Positions 8,477 to 17,356 are shown, numbered from the stretch's first letter. The stretch: DNA of 64,000 nucleotides from Williamsia soli (GCF_017377795.1 NZ_JAFRDR010000016.1:18563-82562), one strand, 5' to 3'. The notes: generated from the letters alone by a model not told the origin. Program-made: numbers and translations.

Positions 8477-9240
8477 GTGCCGAGTGCGTCCCGGATCTCG
8501 GTCAACCGGGTTTCGATTATCAGTTGTGCAGCGGTGTGATCGCCCTGGGCCACCAAGTCCAAGAGTTCGCGGTGAGAACTCATCACTCGGCGGATTGCCT
8601 TGTCGACTTCCTCGGCGGGGTTGTTCTGTGCCACATGAAGATACAGCGGGGCCAAGAGGAGACGGAGCGACTGGAACAAGCTTGTCAACACGCGATTGCC
8701 CGACGCCTCGACCAGCTCTACGTGAAGGGCGATGACACGTGGCACGAAGGCCTCGATGCGAGTTGGTGTGGAGTCCTCGGCCATATCGCGTGTGAACGAA
8801 TCCAGGCCGGCCTGCAACCTGGCGATATGGACGGGAGAGATGCTACTCGTGGCCATGCTGATCGCCGCCTTCTCGATCGCGACTTGCGCGTCGAGCACCT
8901 CCTGTGGGCGCATCCCCGTGAGTGCGAATTGAATGGCCAGAGTGTCTGAGAGCTTCTGTGTCGCATGCTTTCCGATGTAAACGCCGCCTCGGGGCCCTAC
9001 CCGCACGTCGACGGCCCCCAGGGCCTCGAGTCCGCGGACGGCATCGCGCACCGCCATTCGGCTCACACCGAACTCCTCGGCGATCGTCTTTTCCGTACCG
9101 AGCCGTTGCCCGGGTTGTAGGGTTCCAGCAACAATGACCGACGTGATCTGAGAGATGATGCGCGAGGCCATGGTGGTCCCCGAAACCGCGTCCCAGCTCA
9201 AAGTCCCCAGGGGCGGTGGACCGTCACTCACGTCCGGCAT
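8464..9240 (-). CDS. GntR-family transcriptional regulator, FadR subfamily
   Basis: A 258-residue DNA-binding regulator. Residues about 28-95 form the winged helix-turn-helix (TIAEEFGVSRMAVRDAVRGL then the wing GPRGGVYI). The remainder is an all-helical FCD ligand domain, which usually senses a carboxylic acid through a metal. It is divergent from the amidohydrolase operon at 9402, the usual arrangement for a local repressor whose effector is a pathway substrate or intermediate. Its likely operator lies in the 161-bp gap, where a 16-bp AT-rich box is shared with the promoter of the dehydrogenase at 16523. Confidence 0.9.
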   Translation of the reverse strand: MPDVSDGPPPLGTLSWDAVSGTTMASRIISQITSVIVAGTLQPGQRLGTEKTIAEEFGVSRMAVRDAVRGLEALGAVDVRVGPRGGVYIGKHATQKLSDTLAIQFALTGMRPQEVLDAQVAIEKAAISMATSSISPVHIARLQAGLDSFTRDMAEDSTPTRIEAFVPRVIALHVELVEASGNRVLTSLFQSLRLLLAPLYLHVAQNNPAEEVDKAIRRVMSSHRELLDLVAQGDHTAAQLIIETRLTEIRDALGTLGG

Positions 9241-9305
9241 CGTGTCTTCCGCTCCTCGTTGTCCTGTAATGCACCTGTGATCGCATGACCACTTGCTGCG
9301 ACCTC

Positions 9306-9341
9306 TTGTAGTTTCGACAGTACGGCATTATTGTAATATCG
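9306..9341 (+). promoter_or_regulatory. Promoter and candidate GntR operator of the amidohydrolase operon
   Basis: TTGTAG at 9306-9311 and TATTGT at 9329-9334 are 17 bp apart, a plausible -35/-10 pair. The -10 sits inside CATTATTGTAATATCG (9326-9341), whose core TATT-GT-AATA is an inverted repeat. The same 16-mer with one change is at 16489. Confidence 0.5.
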
Positions 9342-9401
9342 ATAAACACGGTCCGCGGGTTCTCCGTGTGATTGTCTCGACAACCTCAGAAAGAGTCTCC
9401 G

Positions 9402-10358
9402 ATGAGTAATGCCTTGAAGGGATCCATCGACGTCCACGGGCACTTCTCCTCAGGTGGTGGACCGCTGAGGGTTGACCCGAACTCGTTCGAGGCCAGCCTT
9501 TTTGCCGCCCCGCCCGCGCTGTCGTGGAGCGTTGAAGACGCAATCACGTTCATGGATGACCGTGGCATCGCTGCCCAGATGTTGTCCAATGCGGTCGTCC
9601 TCACGCCAGAGCAGTCGCGACACGACAACGAGTTCGCCGCCGAGCTCGTCCAGCGGTATCCGCAGCGATTCGGTCATTTGGCGCATGTTCCCATGCAGGA
9701 TTCATCAGCGGCGCTTGCTGAGATCAAGTATGCGGGAGACGAACTCTCGGCCGACGGGTTTGTGATCGCCACCAACTACGACGGTCGTTACCTCGGCGAT
9801 CCCTCGTTCGATGAGGTGTTCGCCGAATTGAACAGCAGGCGAGCGACTGTCTTTGTTCATCCAGTTCATCCAGCCGGCTTCCAACACGTCGCCTGTGGAC
9901 GACCCGGCCCGGTCATGGAGTTCACCTTCGATACTGCGCGCACCATCGTGGACGCGATCTTCGCCGGCGTTTTCGAGAAGTACCCCGATATGCGGATCAT
10001 TTTGTCGCACGCCGGCGGCGTGCTTCCTGCGGTGAGCGGGCGGGTAGCCCTCGCCGGTACGCTGCCCTTCGTCCACCACCCGGAATCCCTGACTGCTGAA
10101 TCGATTCGCGCGCAGGTGAGCCGCTTCTTCTACGACACCGCTATCGCCGCCGGACCGGAGTTGATCCGTCCGGTACTCGATGTGGCCGGCGCTGAACAAC
10201 TGGTGTTCGGGACCGACTACCCACCGGCGAGTGTGGGCGTCATCGACAGCAACATCGAAACTCTGCTCACCACCGGCGTGCTGTCGGATGTGCAGATCGT
10301 GAACATGCGCGAGACGGCGCTGTCGTTGTTCCCGAACCTGGCCGCCCGTCTCGCGTAG
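9402..10358 (+). CDS. Amidohydrolase family 2 protein (ACMSD/resorcylate decarboxylase-like)
   Basis: A 318-residue metal-dependent TIM-barrel protein. Visible metal-site motifs are DVHGHF near residue 9, FVHPVHP in the middle, ILSHAGG, and FGTDYP near the C-terminus. This set is typical of the aminocarboxymuconate-semialdehyde decarboxylase family, which includes non-oxidative aryl-acid decarboxylases and some C-C hydrolases. ATG at 9402 is preferred over the upstream TTG at 9372 because homologues begin just before the HxH motif. First gene of an operon with a VOC protein, FAD hydroxylase and FAH hydrolase, so decarboxylating an aromatic acid or ring-cleavage product is the likely job. Confidence 0.85.
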   Translation: MSNALKGSIDVHGHFSSGGGPLRVDPNSFEASLFAAPPALSWSVEDAITFMDDRGIAAQMLSNAVVLTPEQSRHDNEFAAELVQRYPQRFGHLAHVPMQDSSAALAEIKYAGDELSADGFVIATNYDGRYLGDPSFDEVFAELNSRRATVFVHPVHPAGFQHVACGRPGPVMEFTFDTARTIVDAIFAGVFEKYPDMRIILSHAGGVLPAVSGRVALAGTLPFVHHPESLTAESIRAQVSRFFYDTAIAAGPELIRPVLDVAGAEQLVFGTDYPPASVGVIDSNIETLLTTGVLSDVQIVNMRETALSLFPNLAARLA

Positions 10359-10431
10359 CCATCACCCGGCGAGCGAACCCCACCCTGGGTACAGCTGTGG
10401 CGTCGGGTCGTATGAAGTTAGAGGAGTTCAA

Positions 10432-11331
10432 GTGGTAGCACATCGTGTGGTCTCACTGACCCGGCAAGTCCCCGATTTGGAAGCGGCAAGCCGGTTCTAT
10501 ACCCAGTTCGGTCTCGAGCAGACGGGTCCTGGGGTCTTCGGCACAGTTCTGGGGGGTGATCAGCTATTCCTGAAGGTCGGACCCCGGCCACTGATAGAGA
10601 ACATCGTGGTCGGTGTCGACTCCGAGCAGGACATCGAGGACATCACCTCCCGTATCGAGAAGCTGGGTGTGGCGGTGACCATCGAGGGTCCGGCAAGATC
10701 CGCCATCGAGCCTGTCACGGGCCTTCTGTTCACATTCGTTGTCGCCGAGAGACTGCCGAGCGACCCGGTCGAGGAGAAGAGAACTTCGGCAGACCGCCGG
10801 GACCTCGTACCCCGGCATGCTGTTCGCCCTCTACGACTGGGACATGTCGTCATCGGATGCCACGATGTCGAAGCGGCGAAAGTATTTTTCATCGACGGTA
10901 TCGGGATGCGCCTGAGCGACTACGTAACCGGCGGTCCTTTCATGCGTTTCGAGACAGATCACCACAACCTGGTACTCGTGCCGGCTCCCATGACCCTGCT
11001 GCATCACACTGCATGGAAAGTGCGAAACATCGATGAGATCGGTTTCGGCGGCTCTCAGATGATCGAGAACCACCCGGAGCGGCACGCCTGGGGTCTGGGG
11101 CGCCACGCCGCGTCCGCCAACTACTTCTGGTACCTCAAAGATCCCGCGGGTGCATTCGCGGAGTACTACTACTCCGAGATGGACGAGCTGGCCGATGGGC
11201 CGACCTTCTGGGATCCCGTGCCCGAGAGCGAGGGGCTACCGGTAGCTGTCTGGGCGTCACCCCCGCTGGTCGACAAGCCTCTTGTGCCGGAGGCGATGCC
11301 CGCGCCCATCCTGACGGCGGACAGCCAGTGA
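10432..11331 (+). CDS. Two-domain VOC protein, extradiol dioxygenase-like
   Basis: A 299-residue vicinal-oxygen-chelate protein with two glyoxalase-like halves, about 1-110 and 135-270, the architecture of type I extradiol ring-cleavage dioxygenases. Candidate metal ligands in the C-terminal half are the His of LGHVVIG, the His pair of LLHHTAW and a Glu in FAEYYYSE. GTG at 10432 follows GAGGAG at 10421. The stop overlaps the start of the FAD hydroxylase by 4 bp, so hydroxylation and ring cleavage are probably sequential. The substrate is not identifiable. Confidence 0.82.
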   Translation: MVAHRVVSLTRQVPDLEAASRFYTQFGLEQTGPGVFGTVLGGDQLFLKVGPRPLIENIVVGVDSEQDIEDITSRIEKLGVAVTIEGPARSAIEPVTGLLFTFVVAERLPSDPVEEKRTSADRRDLVPRHAVRPLRLGHVVIGCHDVEAAKVFFIDGIGMRLSDYVTGGPFMRFETDHHNLVLVPAPMTLLHHTAWKVRNIDEIGFGGSQMIENHPERHAWGLGRHAASANYFWYLKDPAGAFAEYYYSEMDELADGPTFWDPVPESEGLPVAVWASPPLVDKPLVPEAMPAPILTADSQ

Positions 11332-12899
11332 ACAGTCCGGATGTCATAGTGATCGGCTACGGGCCGACGGGAATGTCGTTGGCGGCGTTGCTGGCTCAGA
11401 GTGGTCACGACGTGATGGTGCTCGAACGTTTCGAGGGTTTGTTCAACCTTCCTCGAGCGGCGACGTTCGATGATGAGACGATGCGGTTGTTCCAGAAGCT
11501 CGGCATTGCCGATGAGGTCATGGAGGGCACGAGGGTCCAGGTCGAGTACGACTGGGTCAACGCCGAAGGGCGGGTGCTGATCCGGCATCTGTTCGCCGAG
11601 CGCGGTGTGTCCGGATGGCCACAGGGGTTGATGATGTATCAACCTCGACTCGAGGCATGTCTGGATCGGCTGTGTCGGGGAACCGAGCGCATCGAAGTGC
11701 TACATGGTCATCGTGTGGTCGCCGTCGAGCAAGACGAGGAGAAGGCGACCGTCACCGCAGAAACCGCCGATGGAAGTACGCGGTACTTTTCTGCGCCGCA
11801 CGTCATCGCCTGCGACGGTGGGAACAGTACGGTTCGGCAATTGCTCAACATCGAACGCGACGACCTCGGATTCCACCAGCCCTGGTTGGTCTGCGACTTC
11901 GAACTCAAGCGCGACGTGGGTTTGCCCAACGCCCAGCAGCTCGGAGACCCGAAGCAACCCACGTCCATTGTGTCAATCGGCACCGACCATCATCGATTCT
12001 CTTTCATGATCGATGATCCCAAAGCGGCAGGGGAGGTTTCCGAGGAAGAGGTATGGCGCAAGGTCTCCCGTTGGATCGGACCCGATGACGCTGACCTGAT
12101 ACGGATCGCGCCGTATGTATTCGAGTCTCGGGTGGCGCAGTCGTGGAGTGAAGGCCGTATCCATCTCGCCGGTGACGCGGCACATCAGATGCCACCGTTT
12201 CTGGGACAAGGGATGTGTTCGGGCATTCGAGATGCTCACAACCTCGCCTGGAAGCTTGACCTGGTGCTGACCGGCCAAGCCGACGAATCTCTGCTGACCA
12301 CATACAAGTCGGAACGTGAACCGCACGTCCGCGGGATCACGCTCAAGGCGGTGGAGCTGGGCCGCATTCAAACGATCCGAGATGAGAAAGCAGCGCAGGC
12401 CCGGGACGAACAGCTTCTGGTCGGCGACACCATGAACGTCCGACCCGCAGCATTCGTCTCTCCCGCATACGAACTCGGCTTCCTGACCGGACGGCATGGG
12501 GACGCTTCGCGCGGTGAGCTGTTCCCACAGTCGGTGGTTCGGTCACCGGATGGATCGGAGCGTTTGCTCGATGACGTGGCAGGCAACGGTTTCGTCCTCG
12601 TCGTCAGCGACGAAGAAGTCCTGGGCGACGGGTCATTCGCAGACGATTGGATCAGTGCAGGCGTACCGGTACTGTCGTTGGATTCTGCGAGGGCGACGCG
12701 AGATGGCAAGGCTTTTCCGGTGAGTGATGTCGAGAACACGTATTCGGCGTGGTTCGCAGACCGGCATTGTTCTGCCGTCCTCGTGCGCCCTGACCACTAT
12801 GTATTCGGATCCGCTGGTGGCGGTGACGAGCTGGCCGGACTCCTGTCTGAGTTCGAGCAGACTGTACGTCCCCGGGACCTCGCCGCCACAGAGCTGTAG
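11328..12899 (+). CDS. FAD-dependent aromatic hydroxylase (MhpA-like)
   Basis: Class A flavoprotein monooxygenase of 523 residues that hydroxylates a phenolic ring using NAD(P)H and O2. The FAD-binding GxGxxG appears as IGYGPTGMSLAALLAQ near residue 7, with Glu at the end of the second strand (VLER). The second FAD motif, LAGDAAHQMPPFLGQGM, is near residue 280. The C-terminal thioredoxin-like extension of about 150 residues is as in 3-(3-hydroxyphenyl)propionate hydroxylase. Translationally coupled to the VOC gene. Two other hydroxylases of this class occur in the window, at 31438 and 49404. Confidence 0.9.
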   Translation: MNSPDVIVIGYGPTGMSLAALLAQSGHDVMVLERFEGLFNLPRAATFDDETMRLFQKLGIADEVMEGTRVQVEYDWVNAEGRVLIRHLFAERGVSGWPQGLMMYQPRLEACLDRLCRGTERIEVLHGHRVVAVEQDEEKATVTAETADGSTRYFSAPHVIACDGGNSTVRQLLNIERDDLGFHQPWLVCDFELKRDVGLPNAQQLGDPKQPTSIVSIGTDHHRFSFMIDDPKAAGEVSEEEVWRKVSRWIGPDDADLIRIAPYVFESRVAQSWSEGRIHLAGDAAHQMPPFLGQGMCSGIRDAHNLAWKLDLVLTGQADESLLTTYKSEREPHVRGITLKAVELGRIQTIRDEKAAQARDEQLLVGDTMNVRPAAFVSPAYELGFLTGRHGDASRGELFPQSVVRSPDGSERLLDDVAGNGFVLVVSDEEVLGDGSFADDWISAGVPVLSLDSARATRDGKAFPVSDVENTYSAWFADRHCSAVLVRPDHYVFGSAGGGDELAGLLSEFEQTVRPRDLAATEL

Positions 12900-12980
12900 A
12901 CGGCAGACCGTCGGCATCATCGGAGGCGTTTGTGCGCCCCCACCGTCCGTAACCATCCCCACCACCAAAGTAGGTTCAGT

Positions 12981-13871
12981 ATGAAAATTGCAAATAACGG
13001 CGGCAGAACGGTACTGCTGACGAAATCAGGCCCTGTCGATGTTCACGAGGCCAGTGCCGGCAAGTTCGGCCCAGGCCCATCAGCCGTGTTCGAGCACTGG
13101 GAAGAGTTCCGCGCCTGGGCGGATGCTGAAAGCAGTGCGGTCGGCAGTATGAGCGAGGGCGACCAGTCGGCATGGCTGGACACCGTAGGTGAGCTCGGCG
13201 CACCCAGTCCACAGCCCCGGCAGGTGTTCGGCGTTGGGTTGAACTACAAGGGCCACATCGCCGAGGCCGGCATGAAGGAGCCCGCGCACCCGCTGGTTTT
13301 CACCAAATTCGCGTCGTGCATTGTCGGAGGTGACCAGATCACCGAGCTGCCCGAGGGAGGCGTGGACTGGGAAGTCGAGCTGGCGATCGTCATAGGTGCG
13401 GATGCACACCGAGTCGAAGAAGACAAAGCGTGGGATTTCGTCGCAGGCTTGACCCTGGGTCAGGATCTTTCCGAGCGCACTCTTCAGCACTCCGGTCCGG
13501 CCCCGCAGTTCGGGCTCGCCAAATCGTTCCCCGGATTCGGCCCCATCGGACCTGTACTCGTGACACCCGACGACCTACCCGACCGAAACGACCTGGAGAT
13601 CGGCTGTTCGATCAATGGCGAAACCATGCAGCTGGGCAGAACTGGCGACATGCTGTTCAGCGTGGCCAGTCTGGTGTCGTGGTTGTCCCACGCCGTCCCG
13701 CTCTATCCGGGCGATGTCATCTTCAGCGGAACGCCGTCGGGAATTGGTGCCACCCGTACACCTCCCCGCTTCCTCGATGAGGGTGACGAGCTGGTGAGCT
13801 GGCTCGAGGGCGTTGGGACGATCCGATCGAAGTTCACCGGCCCTCGGTACAAGGGGCCGAAGCTCAGCTGA
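12981..13871 (+). CDS. Fumarylacetoacetate hydrolase (FAH) family protein
   Basis: A 296-residue C-C bond hydrolase, isomerase or decarboxylase of the FAH superfamily. The divalent metal site is visible in VDWEVELAIVIG (two Glu) and the following LGQDLSER (Asp). The catalytic-lid start GVGLNYKGHIAEAG is also present. Such enzymes act on the 2-hydroxy-dienoate or acylpyruvate products of extradiol ring cleavage. ATG at 12981 is preferred over a longer frame because the upstream extension is unlike a protein N-terminus. Last gene of the operon from 9402; a hairpin lies about 160 bp downstream. Confidence 0.87.
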   Translation: MKIANNGGRTVLLTKSGPVDVHEASAGKFGPGPSAVFEHWEEFRAWADAESSAVGSMSEGDQSAWLDTVGELGAPSPQPRQVFGVGLNYKGHIAEAGMKEPAHPLVFTKFASCIVGGDQITELPEGGVDWEVELAIVIGADAHRVEEDKAWDFVAGLTLGQDLSERTLQHSGPAPQFGLAKSFPGFGPIGPVLVTPDDLPDRNDLEIGCSINGETMQLGRTGDMLFSVASLVSWLSHAVPLYPGDVIFSGTPSGIGATRTPPRFLDEGDELVSWLEGVGTIRSKFTGPRYKGPKLS

Positions 13872-14033
13872 GCAGTTCTATGCTCGTGCAGTAGTACAAC
13901 ACAACCGCGTAGCGCATGCCCGACACCGGGCCGCGCTGCGCGGTTCTGTTGTGCGACAAGGCGAGTGGATTGACTATCTTCTTGCGTGATGGATTGGCGT
14001 CCCTTCCGACATGAATCGGCTCCCCGAACCGCA

Positions 14034-14076
14034 AAGAGCCCGCTGCATCCCTGTGAAGGGGTCGCAGCGGGCTCTT
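14034..14076. terminator. Hairpin terminator between converging units
   Basis: A perfect 13-bp inverted repeat (AAGAGCCCGCTGC and complement) with a 17-nt loop. It sits between the FAH gene from the left and the small gene and DapA-family gene from the right, so it can serve both. The T-run is weak. Confidence 0.7.
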
Positions 14077-14085
14077 GTTGGTCTG

Positions 14086-14313
14086 TCAGGCCTGAACACC
14101 GTCCGCAGGCTCGTTGGCATAGGCCTCGACGGCGGTGAGGTCCGTGCACTCGGTCCGGTACCACCTGGGTCGCCGGGCTTCTGGACCCTCACCAGGATCG
14201 ACCGCAAGGCACATGGCCGAACCACGACCCACTTCCTCCAACCCGCGCATGATGAACCACCAGCTGACGGCGATGAGGTAAACGCAGCGCCTGTGATGCA
14301 CAGTTCCGCTCAT
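14086..14313 (-). CDS. Small protein of unknown function (75 aa) downstream of the DapA-family gene
   Basis: Not a recognised family. It begins 13 bp after the stop of the DapA-family gene, on the same strand, with a good GAGGAG site about 7 nt before its ATG at 14313, and stops just before the hairpin at 14034-14076. The N-terminal third is hydrophobic with aromatic residues (YLIAVSWWFIMRG). The C-terminal half is acidic and Tyr-rich with two Cys overall, and no membrane helix is certain. Position, ribosome site and terminator argue for a real co-transcribed gene. It could be an accessory subunit or a fortuitous frame. Confidence 0.5.
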   Translation of the reverse strand: MSGTVHHRRCVYLIAVSWWFIMRGLEEVGRGSAMCLAVDPGEGPEARRPRWYRTECTDLTAVEAYANEPADGVQA

Positions 14314-14326
14314 TGGGTCTGCTCCT

Positions 14327-15343
14327 CTATCCTGCAGTGATGTTTTTTGCGAGGGCGGCAGCGATCTCTTCGTCCGACCGCACGGACAGGCCGGTGTCGA
14401 GCAGCAGCTTCTTGATCTCGATGATCTCGAACTCGTGAGGTCGCGGCATGGGCGCCCGCATGAGCGGGTTGTCGATGAAGCCGCGCAGCCAGGTGGCCAC
14501 CTTGTAGCGAATGTGAAGGCGCCCGTAGTCGGCAAAGATGAACTCGTGCAGAGCCGACAGGCCCGAGTGCCAGATCTTGGTCGCGCGCGGCACATCGCCC
14601 TCCCGCCACGCGTTGATGTGATCGATCATCGGTTCTACTGCGTAGTTGAACCCGCCTGAGCTGGTTCCGTCGAACGCCCCGTCGGCCAGATTCTCATGCA
14701 TGTTCACCGCGAGTGCTGAGTAGATTCCGACCTCACGGTCGGCTGCGCGGATGACCCGCGTGATGGCGCGATACCCGTCGTAGTTGTAGGTCATCTTCCA
14801 GCCGACGACCTGGGGCACTTCTTCGATGATCTTGCGGGTGATCCCGGCTGAGAGACCGGGACCGAACTGAAGTGTCACCCGACCCACCGGATGCAGTACT
14901 TGTGGCAGATCCACCTCTGCGGCAATGGCTTGGAGGATGTCGATGAAGACCTCTGGGTACGCGTCCGGGTTCCATGCCAGGGTGATGTCGCCGGCGCCGA
15001 TGGGAGGGAAGACGAACAAGCCGTCGACGCCGAGTTCAGCTGCATCCTTTGCACATTGGACATACCCAGCCGTGGTGACGTGTACCACGCCCGCGAGGAC
15101 GGGCGTACGGCCGGCGACCTCGTCGAGTACGACCCGGACTGCTTCGTTGCGTTCATCGCGGTCGAGGGTGAAGAGTTCTCCGGCTTCGGGATTGGCGATG
15201 ATCGCAACCCCGGCCTCGATGTTCTCCGGCGTCAGGAAGACGCGTAGAAGGCGACGGTAACCGTCCCAATCGACTGTGCCGTCCTCGAGGAAGGGGAGGA
15301 CCGGAGTGATGAACAGATTTTTGAACGGGACGTGCGTAGGCAT
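14327..15343 (-). CDS. Dihydrodipicolinate synthase/N-acetylneuraminate lyase family protein
   Basis: A 338-residue class I aldolase-fold enzyme (DapA family) that makes or breaks a C-C bond through a lysine Schiff base, probably the Lys of VVGWKMTYNYDG. The N-terminal barrel strand ITPVLPFLEDGTVDWDGYRR is typical. Biosynthetic DapA is usually about 290-300 residues; this longer form and its catabolic surroundings point to a hydratase-aldolase or keto-acid lyase rather than lysine synthesis. ATG at 15343 follows TGGAGA; an upstream in-frame ATG at 15361 lacks that site. Divergent from the LysR gene at 15447, which probably controls it. Confidence 0.85.
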   Translation of the reverse strand: MPTHVPFKNLFITPVLPFLEDGTVDWDGYRRLLRVFLTPENIEAGVAIIANPEAGELFTLDRDERNEAVRVVLDEVAGRTPVLAGVVHVTTAGYVQCAKDAAELGVDGLFVFPPIGAGDITLAWNPDAYPEVFIDILQAIAAEVDLPQVLHPVGRVTLQFGPGLSAGITRKIIEEVPQVVGWKMTYNYDGYRAITRVIRAADREVGIYSALAVNMHENLADGAFDGTSSGGFNYAVEPMIDHINAWREGDVPRATKIWHSGLSALHEFIFADYGRLHIRYKVATWLRGFIDNPLMRAPMPRPHEFEIIEIKKLLLDTGLSVRSDEEIAAALAKNITAG

Positions 15344-15446
15344 GAAATCTCCATCGAGCATAGGATTCGAGTGTCGTGGATCACATGGAACAGCAGGTAG
15401 GGCCCAGTAGTCCAACACATAGTTGAGATGACTCGCCATTCACAAC

Positions 15447-16361
15447 ATGTATGATCCGTTGGTGGACGGACGGCTTGCGAACCTCGACCTCAATCTGCTG
15501 GTGCCTCTACAAGCGCTGCTGCAGGAACGGCACATCACGCGGGCGGCCGCTCTTATCGGCATCACGCAGCCCGCGATGAGCAACGCGCTACGTCGAGCGA
15601 GGGCTGCCCTCGGTGATGAGCTCCTCGTCCGTTCAAAATCGGGCTATGCGTTGACACCTCGTGCCGAGATGGTGCGTGAGACCCTCAACGAAGTACTCCA
15701 CACCATCGACGACCGAATTTTTCAAAGCCCGCAGTTCGACCCTGAGTCGAGTGTCCGGCGATTCGTTGTCGGCGCATCAGGTGCAACCGTGTACGCCGCG
15801 CTACGCCCGATCGTCGCCCAGGCGACTGCGCGAAACCGGCGCGTCTCTTTCTCGTTCGTCGATGTGACCCGGGCGGTTGCCTCGCTGTTGGACCGGCCTG
15901 ATGTGGATCTGATCCTGCTCCCCGAAGTCATTCCCACCGAGCACGCGCGCGAACGCCTCTACGACGAGACGTGGTCGCTGGTCGTCTGCGCCGAGAATCG
16001 ACAGGTCGGCGATCGGGTGTCCGAACATCAGCTCGCCACGCTGCCGCGAGTTGTGTTCGAGTCCGATGGCTTGCGCACCCACGCGGAGTTGGCTCTCGCG
16101 TCCTTGGGTGGGCTGGCGCCATCGACTGTGGTCAGTGGCGACTTCTGGTCGCTCTTTCATCTCATTGCGGGCACGCCCTTGATCGGCTGCGTTCAAACGA
16201 CGATCGCCAGGAATCTCGCCGCGAACAACGGACTACGCATTGTCGAACCACCGACGCCCCTTCCAGGGTTCGGCATCGACATCGTGCGAAATCCCCTCAG
16301 GCGCACCGATCCCGCGGTCGACTGGCTGATCGGCGAGCTGAAGAGGGCGACGCGGGACTGA
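15447..16361 (+). CDS. LysR-family transcriptional regulator (NodD/LinR-like)
   Basis: A 304-residue regulator. The helix-turn-helix is at about residues 22-50 (HITRAAALIGITQPAMSNAL), followed by the family's linker LLVRSKSGYALTPRAEMV and a periplasmic-binding-like effector domain. The N-terminal wording LANLDLNLLVPLQALL is that of the NodD/LinR/PcpR branch, many of which control degradation genes. It diverges from the DapA-family gene, with about 100 bp between starts, consistent with LysR control of its neighbour. ATG at 15447 is the only sensible start. Confidence 0.88.
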   Translation: MYDPLVDGRLANLDLNLLVPLQALLQERHITRAAALIGITQPAMSNALRRARAALGDELLVRSKSGYALTPRAEMVRETLNEVLHTIDDRIFQSPQFDPESSVRRFVVGASGATVYAALRPIVAQATARNRRVSFSFVDVTRAVASLLDRPDVDLILLPEVIPTEHARERLYDETWSLVVCAENRQVGDRVSEHQLATLPRVVFESDGLRTHAELALASLGGLAPSTVVSGDFWSLFHLIAGTPLIGCVQTTIARNLAANNGLRIVEPPTPLPGFGIDIVRNPLRRTDPAVDWLIGELKRATRD

Positions 16362-16488
16362 GGTTGCAAGTCCGAACTTTGTTCGATCACCTGCTCCCTC
16401 CGGCGAGGCCCGCCTCTCTGCGATTTCACGGCGGCGTGACTTGACAGATGACGAACGAGGCTCGATCATTCAGTGATCGGCGTCACCA

Positions 16489-16504
16489 CATTATTATAAT
16501 ATCG
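16489..16504 (+). promoter_or_regulatory. AT-rich box shared with the GntR intergenic region
   Basis: CATTATTATAATATCG, 15 of 16 bases identical to the box at 9326-9341. It contains a consensus -10 (TATAAT, 16495-16500) for the dehydrogenase gene at 16523. It could be operator, promoter or both. Confidence 0.45.
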
Positions 16505-16522
16505 TCTAGTATCGGAGTTATC

Positions 16523-17356
16523 ATGAGTCGTCTCGCAGGCAAAGTAGCGTTCATCACCGGGGTTGCCCGAGGGCAGGGCAGATCGCACGCGATCCGGATG
16601 GCCGAAGAAGGCGCATCGATCATCGGCGTCGACAGCCTCGCTGATGTGACGTCAGCGCCGTATTCACTTGCAACGCAGGAAGATCTGGATGAGACGGTCG
16701 TCTTGGTCGAGAAGGCCGGCGGGAAGATCGTGGTCAAGCAGGCCGATGTTCGAGATCAGAACGCACTCGACGCTGCAGTGGCTGAGGGACTCGATACCTT
16801 CGGATCGTTGGACATCGTCTGTGCGAACGCCGGCATCATGCCGTCAATCGTTCCCTCGTGGGAGTGGTCGGAAGCCGATTGGCAGGAGACTCTCGATGTG
16901 GACCTCGGGGGCGTATGGCGAACCACCAAAGCCGCCATTCCGGCAATGCTGGCAGGAGGCCGGGGTGGATCGATCATCCTCACGAGCTCCGCGCTAGGCC
17001 TCAAGGCCGCTCCGGGTCTGGTCGGATACGTCGCGGCAAAGACGGGAATCGTAGGCGTGATGCGCACGCTTGCACTGGAATTGGGCGGTTCGGGTATCCG
17101 GGTCAACTCGGTTCATCCGACAACCGTGAGCACTGACATGATCCTCCACGACAACTTGTACAAGGCCTTCCGACCTGACCTGGAGGCTCCCACCAGGGAA
17201 GATGTCGAGCCAATTTTGCAGACCACCACAGTGCTGGGCATCCCTTGGGTTGAGGCGGGAGATGTCACCGACGCAGTGGTGTGGCTTGCCTCGGATGAGT
17301 CGCGGTACGTCACCGGTGTCACCCTCCCGATCGACGCAGGCAACGGCGTCAAGTAG
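16523..17356 (+). CDS. Mycofactocin-coupled short-chain dehydrogenase/reductase
   Basis: A 277-residue Rossmann-fold SDR that oxidises an alcohol or dihydrodiol. The segment VAFITGVARGQGRSHAIRMA is the hallmark of the mycofactocin-coupled SDR subfamily, whose NAD cofactor stays bound and is re-oxidised through the peptide-derived redox carrier mycofactocin. The catalytic triad is visible as Ser in ILTSSALG and YVAAK. ATG at 16523 follows CGGAG; an upstream frame opening has no ribosome site. Probably monocistronic, and perhaps co-regulated with the 9402 operon through the shared box. It implies the host makes mycofactocin. Confidence 0.87.
   Translation: MSRLAGKVAFITGVARGQGRSHAIRMAEEGASIIGVDSLADVTSAPYSLATQEDLDETVVLVEKAGGKIVVKQADVRDQNALDAAVAEGLDTFGSLDIVCANAGIMPSIVPSWEWSEADWQETLDVDLGGVWRTTKAAIPAMLAGGRGGSIILTSSALGLKAAPGLVGYVAAKTGIVGVMRTLALELGGSGIRVNSVHPTTVSTDMILHDNLYKAFRPDLEAPTREDVEPILQTTTVLGIPWVEAGDVTDAVVWLASDESRYVTGVTLPIDAGNGVK

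Noticed and set aside
14327..15343. Lysine-biosynthetic dapA
   Set aside because: Longer than housekeeping DapA, isolated from dap genes, and paired with a divergent LysR in a catabolic region.
15344..15439. N-terminal extension of the DapA-family gene to 15439
   Set aside because: Would run almost to the LysR start and through the shared promoter; ATG at 15343 has a ribosome site and fits the family's start.
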